DNA of 40,875 bases from JAISGQ01 sp045534445 (GTDB lineage: Bacteria > Bacillota > Clostridia > Oscillospirales > Acutalibacteraceae): the NCBI GenBank assembly GCA_045534445.1, contig JAZSJQ010000112.1, positions 1-40,875 on the forward strand, in the 5' to 3' direction. The notes beneath the pieces were generated by a model, which had not been told where the DNA came from, searched no databases, and worked only from the letters and a program-made list of their open reading frames with translations. Below are positions 40,048 through 40,875 of this stretch, in pieces; positions within the stretch are counted from its first letter, which is position 1; each line of letters begins with the position of its first letter. Made by a program: the position numbers and the translations under genes.

Positions 40048-40875
40048 ATGAGCAAAATTATCGGTATTGACCTTGGTACTACCAACTCCTGCGTAGCTGT
40101 TGTAGAAGGCGGCGAGCCTGTAGTTATCACCAACAGCGAAGGCACCAGAACCACTCCCTCCGTCGTAGCATTCTCCCGTGACGGTGAGAGAATGGTCGGC
40201 GCAGTTGCAAAGCGTCAGGCTATCACCAACCCCGACAGAACCATCTCCTCCATCAAGAGAGACATGGGCACCGACAAGAAAGTCACCATCGACGGCAAGA
40301 GCTACACTCCCCAGCAGATCTCCGCAATGATCCTTCAGAAGCTCAAGAAGGACGCAGAGGCATACCTCGGCGAGACCGTAACCGCTGCTGTTATCACCGT
40401 TCCCGCATACTTCACCGACGCACAGCGTCAGGCAACCAAGGACGCAGGTCAGATCGCAGGTCTTGAGGTCAAGAGAATCATCAACGAGCCTACTGCTGCT
40501 GCATTCTCCTATGCATTCGACAAGGAGCAGGAGCAGACCGTTATGGTTTATGACCTTGGCGGCGGTACCTTCGACGTATCCATCATCGAGATGGGCGACG
40601 GCTTACAGGAAGTACAGGCTACCGCAGGTAACAACCGTCTTGGCGGCGACGACTTTGATGACAGACTCATCAACTATCTTGCAGAACAGTTCAAAATGGA
40701 AAACGGCATCGACCTTCGCAGCGACAAAATGGCTATGCAGCGTCTTAAAGAAGCAGCAGAAAAATGCAAGATCGAACTTTACAGCATGACCCAGGCAAAC
40801 GTAAACCTTCCCTTTATCACTGCCGATGCAACCGGTCCTAAACACCTTGACGTAAACGTTTCCAGAGCAAAATTC
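40048..40875 (+). CDS. dnaK: Chaperone DnaK (Hsp70), N-terminal part; runs off the window
   Basis: The frame opens at ATG 40048 after AAAGGAG and stays open to the window end (276 codons). Family signatures are clear: IIGIDLGTTNSCVAV, RQAITNPDRTISSIKRDMG, VITVPAYFTDAQRQATKDAG, INEPTAAAFSYAF, VYDLGGGTFDVSII and GNNRLGGDDFDDRL. This is the ATPase domain; the substrate-binding half is missing because the window ends. Confidence 0.98.
   Translation, partial: MSKIIGIDLGTTNSCVAVVEGGEPVVITNSEGTRTTPSVVAFSRDGERMVGAVAKRQAITNPDRTISSIKRDMGTDKKVTIDGKSYTPQQISAMILQKLKKDAEAYLGETVTAAVITVPAYFTDAQRQATKDAGQIAGLEVKRIINEPTAAAFSYAFDKEQEQTVMVYDLGGGTFDVSIIEMGDGLQEVQATAGNNRLGGDDFDDRLINYLAEQFKMENGIDLRSDKMAMQRLKEAAEKCKIELYSMTQANVNLPFITADATGPKHLDVNVSRAKF

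Noticed and set aside
1..40875. CRISPR array
   Set aside because: No regularly spaced direct repeats of suitable length and no cas genes were found; the only regular repeats are palindromic intergenic elements.

Overview
The window looks like a chromosomal segment of a low-to-middle GC Firmicute of class Clostridia, most likely a Ruminococcus/Oscillospiraceae relative. The evidence is a CIRCE-controlled hrcA-grpE-dnaK operon, an LCP cell-wall ligase, a YfhO membrane protein, AAGGAGG-type ribosome binding sites, sigma-A promoters with 16-18 bp spacers, a tRNA with encoded CCA, and DUF5685 and DUF2975 proteins. This placement is inferred from gene content only.

Positions 1-2960 are ordinary accessory DNA. 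They hold a small operon of zinc-ribbon and helical proteins ending in a strong terminator, an XRE regulator with an inverted-repeat operator, a SLOG-fold protein, and a decayed acetyltransferase/methyltransferase gene.

Positions 2963-24066 form the striking part, an AT-richer signalling and effector island. It is an expanded TerY-P (VWA + PP2C + kinase) system: five VWA (TerY-like) proteins, three PP2C phosphatases and two atypical Ser/Thr kinases with zinc-binding CPWC tails. One kinase and one phosphatase carry C-terminal membrane bundles. The cluster also has a 1061-residue HerA/FtsK-like ATPase with a Ser/Thr/Gly-rich insert, an acidic companion protein, an NS_2-type endonuclease domain with an acidic tail, an LHH (HNH/EndoVII) nuclease next to a SUKH immunity protein, and an envelope-related set (VTT/DedA protein, transglutaminase-like protein, Ig-like membrane protein, DUF5685 protein). 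A reasonable reading is a conflict or defence system in which VWA, kinase and phosphatase modules control a HerA-type motor and nuclease effectors at the membrane. The linkage between parts is inferred from gene order.

The island stops about 350 bp before the 3' end of a tRNA-Leu gene (24419-24505), which faces the island. That is a classic integration-site orientation, although no integrase or second att copy is visible.

Positions 24500-40875 are core-like chromosome with GC-richer codons. In order they hold a lipoprotein, two membrane proteins, an LCP ligase, a SpoU-type rRNA methyltransferase, a DUF2975/HTH pair behind a palindromic promoter, an ECF sigma factor with its membrane partner, two TrkA-type proteins around a YfhO-family gene, and hrcA, grpE and the start of dnaK. 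Intergenic gaps here carry palindromic repeats of a CGTAGGGG...CCCG family and one MITE-like element; I saw none of these in the island.
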